From NCBI GenBank assembly GCA_045531755.1, contig JAZSEP010000057.1, positions 1 through 16,373 of the forward strand: a DNA stretch of 16,373 bases, given 5' to 3'. Position 1 is the stretch's first letter, and the number at the start of each line of letters is the position of its first letter. The position numbers were made by a program, and so were the translations under genes. Of the stretch, positions 16,018 to 16,373 are shown in pieces. The notes under the pieces are model-generated. The model worked only from the letters and a program-made list of their open reading frames with translations. It searched no databases and was not told where the DNA came from. Source of the DNA: UBA11540 sp045531755 (GTDB lineage: Bacteria > Bacillota > Clostridia > Oscillospirales > Ruminococcaceae).

Positions 16018-16179
16018 ATGTGCTGTAACAACAATTCCTGGGTAATTATCATCATCCTTCTCCTTCTCTGCTGCAACGGCGGCGGCTCCCTCTTCTCTTC
16101 TAACAACAACGGCTGCGGATGCGGCTGCATGACAGAGAGAAACAACTGCGGATGCGGTTGCGACAGATGCTGTGACTGA
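16018..16179 (+). CDS. Small cysteine-rich membrane peptide
   Basis: A 53-residue product of no family I can name with confidence. It starts MCCNNN, has a short hydrophobic segment at 8-17 (WVIIIILLLL), then CCNGGG, and a tail built from two Cys-Gly blocks (NGCGCGC at 31-37 and NCGCGCDRCC at 43-52). It contains 12 cysteines and no lysine or proline. AAAGGAGG at 16001-16008 lies 9 bases before the ATG, so translation is likely; an ATG at 15982 is in frame but lacks such a site. The paired-Cys pattern suggests metal binding or a disulphide-linked envelope peptide. It diverges from clpC. The coding sequence ends just before the artefactual adapter at 16188, so the stop is probably genuine. Confidence 0.72.
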   Translation: MCCNNNSWVIIIILLLLCCNGGGSLFSSNNNGCGCGCMTERNNCGCGCDRCCD

Positions 16180-16187
16180 TTGTCAGT
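16086..16187 (+). repeat. 102-bp segment repeated at the window end (library insert)
   Basis: These bases, covering the 3' part of the cysteine-rich gene plus eight bases, recur without mismatch at 16272-16373, offset 186. The segment starts exactly at the point where sequence resumes after the adapter. It is therefore best read as the insert of one short library molecule. This first copy is joined to the genome and is probably real. Confidence 0.93.
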
Positions 16188-16271
16188 AAGTCGGATCGTA
16201 GCCATGTCGTTCTGTGAGCCAAGGAGTTGTCACCTTAACTTGTCTTCCTAAGACCGCTTGGCCTCCGACTT
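16188..16271. other. Sequencing-adapter contamination (MGI/BGI DNBSEQ type)
   Basis: The 84 bases split as 42 + 10 + 32. Bases 16188-16229 match the MGI read-2 adapter (begins AAGTCGGATCGTAGCC) as I remember it. Bases 16240-16271 are the reverse complement of the read-1 adapter (begins AAGTCGGAGGCCAAGC). The ten bases between (16230-16239) fit a sample barcode. The shared 8-base start of the two adapters makes the inverted ends AAGTCGGA and TCCGACTT. This is not organismal DNA. Confidence 0.95.
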
Positions 16272-16373
16272 CTCCCTCTTCTCTTCTAACAACAACGGCT
16301 GCGGATGCGGCTGCATGACAGAGAGAAACAACTGCGGATGCGGTTGCGACAGATGCTGTGACTGATTGTCAGT
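16272..16373 (+). other. Artefactual second copy of the insert, not a gene duplicate
   Basis: An exact copy of 16086-16187 that begins right after the adapter and ends with the window. It encodes the Cys-rich tail again but has no start codon with a ribosome site: the frame opens only at 16252, inside the adapter. Rolling-circle libraries carry insert-adapter-insert concatemers, which explains the arrangement fully. Do not annotate it as a pseudogene or tandem duplicate. Confidence 0.93.

Noticed and set aside
16188..16271. An 84-bp element with terminal 8-bp inverted repeats between direct duplicates, resembling a miniature transposon with target duplication or an attachment site.
   Set aside because: The sequence matches the two DNBSEQ adapters around a barcode; the inverted ends are the shared start of those adapters.

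Overview
The window looks like chromosomal DNA from a low-to-mid GC Gram-positive anaerobe of the Clostridia, probably an uncultured Oscillospirales/Ruminococcaceae-type gut bacterium. The indications are an AddA-type helicase-nuclease, a perfect CIRCE operator in front of groES-groEL, a UVR-domain ClpC ATPase, strong AGGAGG ribosome sites, sigma-A-like promoters, and secreted proteins ending in a sortase-like tail. The lineage is inferred from gene content only. No phage, insertion sequence, CRISPR array, rRNA or tRNA was seen.

Layout. A patatin-like phospholipase (minus, 58-1434) and an addA homologue (plus, 1538-5050) diverge from a short shared promoter region. addA converges, across a bidirectional terminator, on a three-gene minus-strand operon reading lipid kinase (8515-7574), HAD phosphatase (7561-6731) and a CotH-kinase lipoprotein (6726-5086). 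Divergent from the operon is groES-groEL (8767-10703) with a clear -35/-10 promoter, the CIRCE site and an intrinsic terminator. Two tandem paralogous secreted proteins of unrecognised family follow on the minus strand (11946-10885 and 13354-12278), each with its own closely similar promoter. Upstream of them lies clpC (15900-13480). Divergent from clpC is a 53-residue, 12-cysteine membrane peptide (16018-16179).

How the genes may work together. groES-groEL and clpC are the protein quality-control part. The lipid kinase, HAD phosphatase and CotH lipoprotein are tightly packed and probably co-translated, so a shared role at the membrane or envelope is plausible but unproven. The two paralogues are probably abundant cell-surface proteins. 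They and their regulatory DNA are the least explained biology here.

Quality warning. Bases 16188-16271 are not genomic. They match, from memory, the two MGI/BGI (DNBSEQ) library adapters flanking a 10-base barcode. Bases 16272-16373 then repeat 16086-16187 exactly. This is what a circularised short-insert library molecule gives when it is read around, so reliable genomic sequence ends at about 16187. I found no convincing new multi-gene defence or mobile system.
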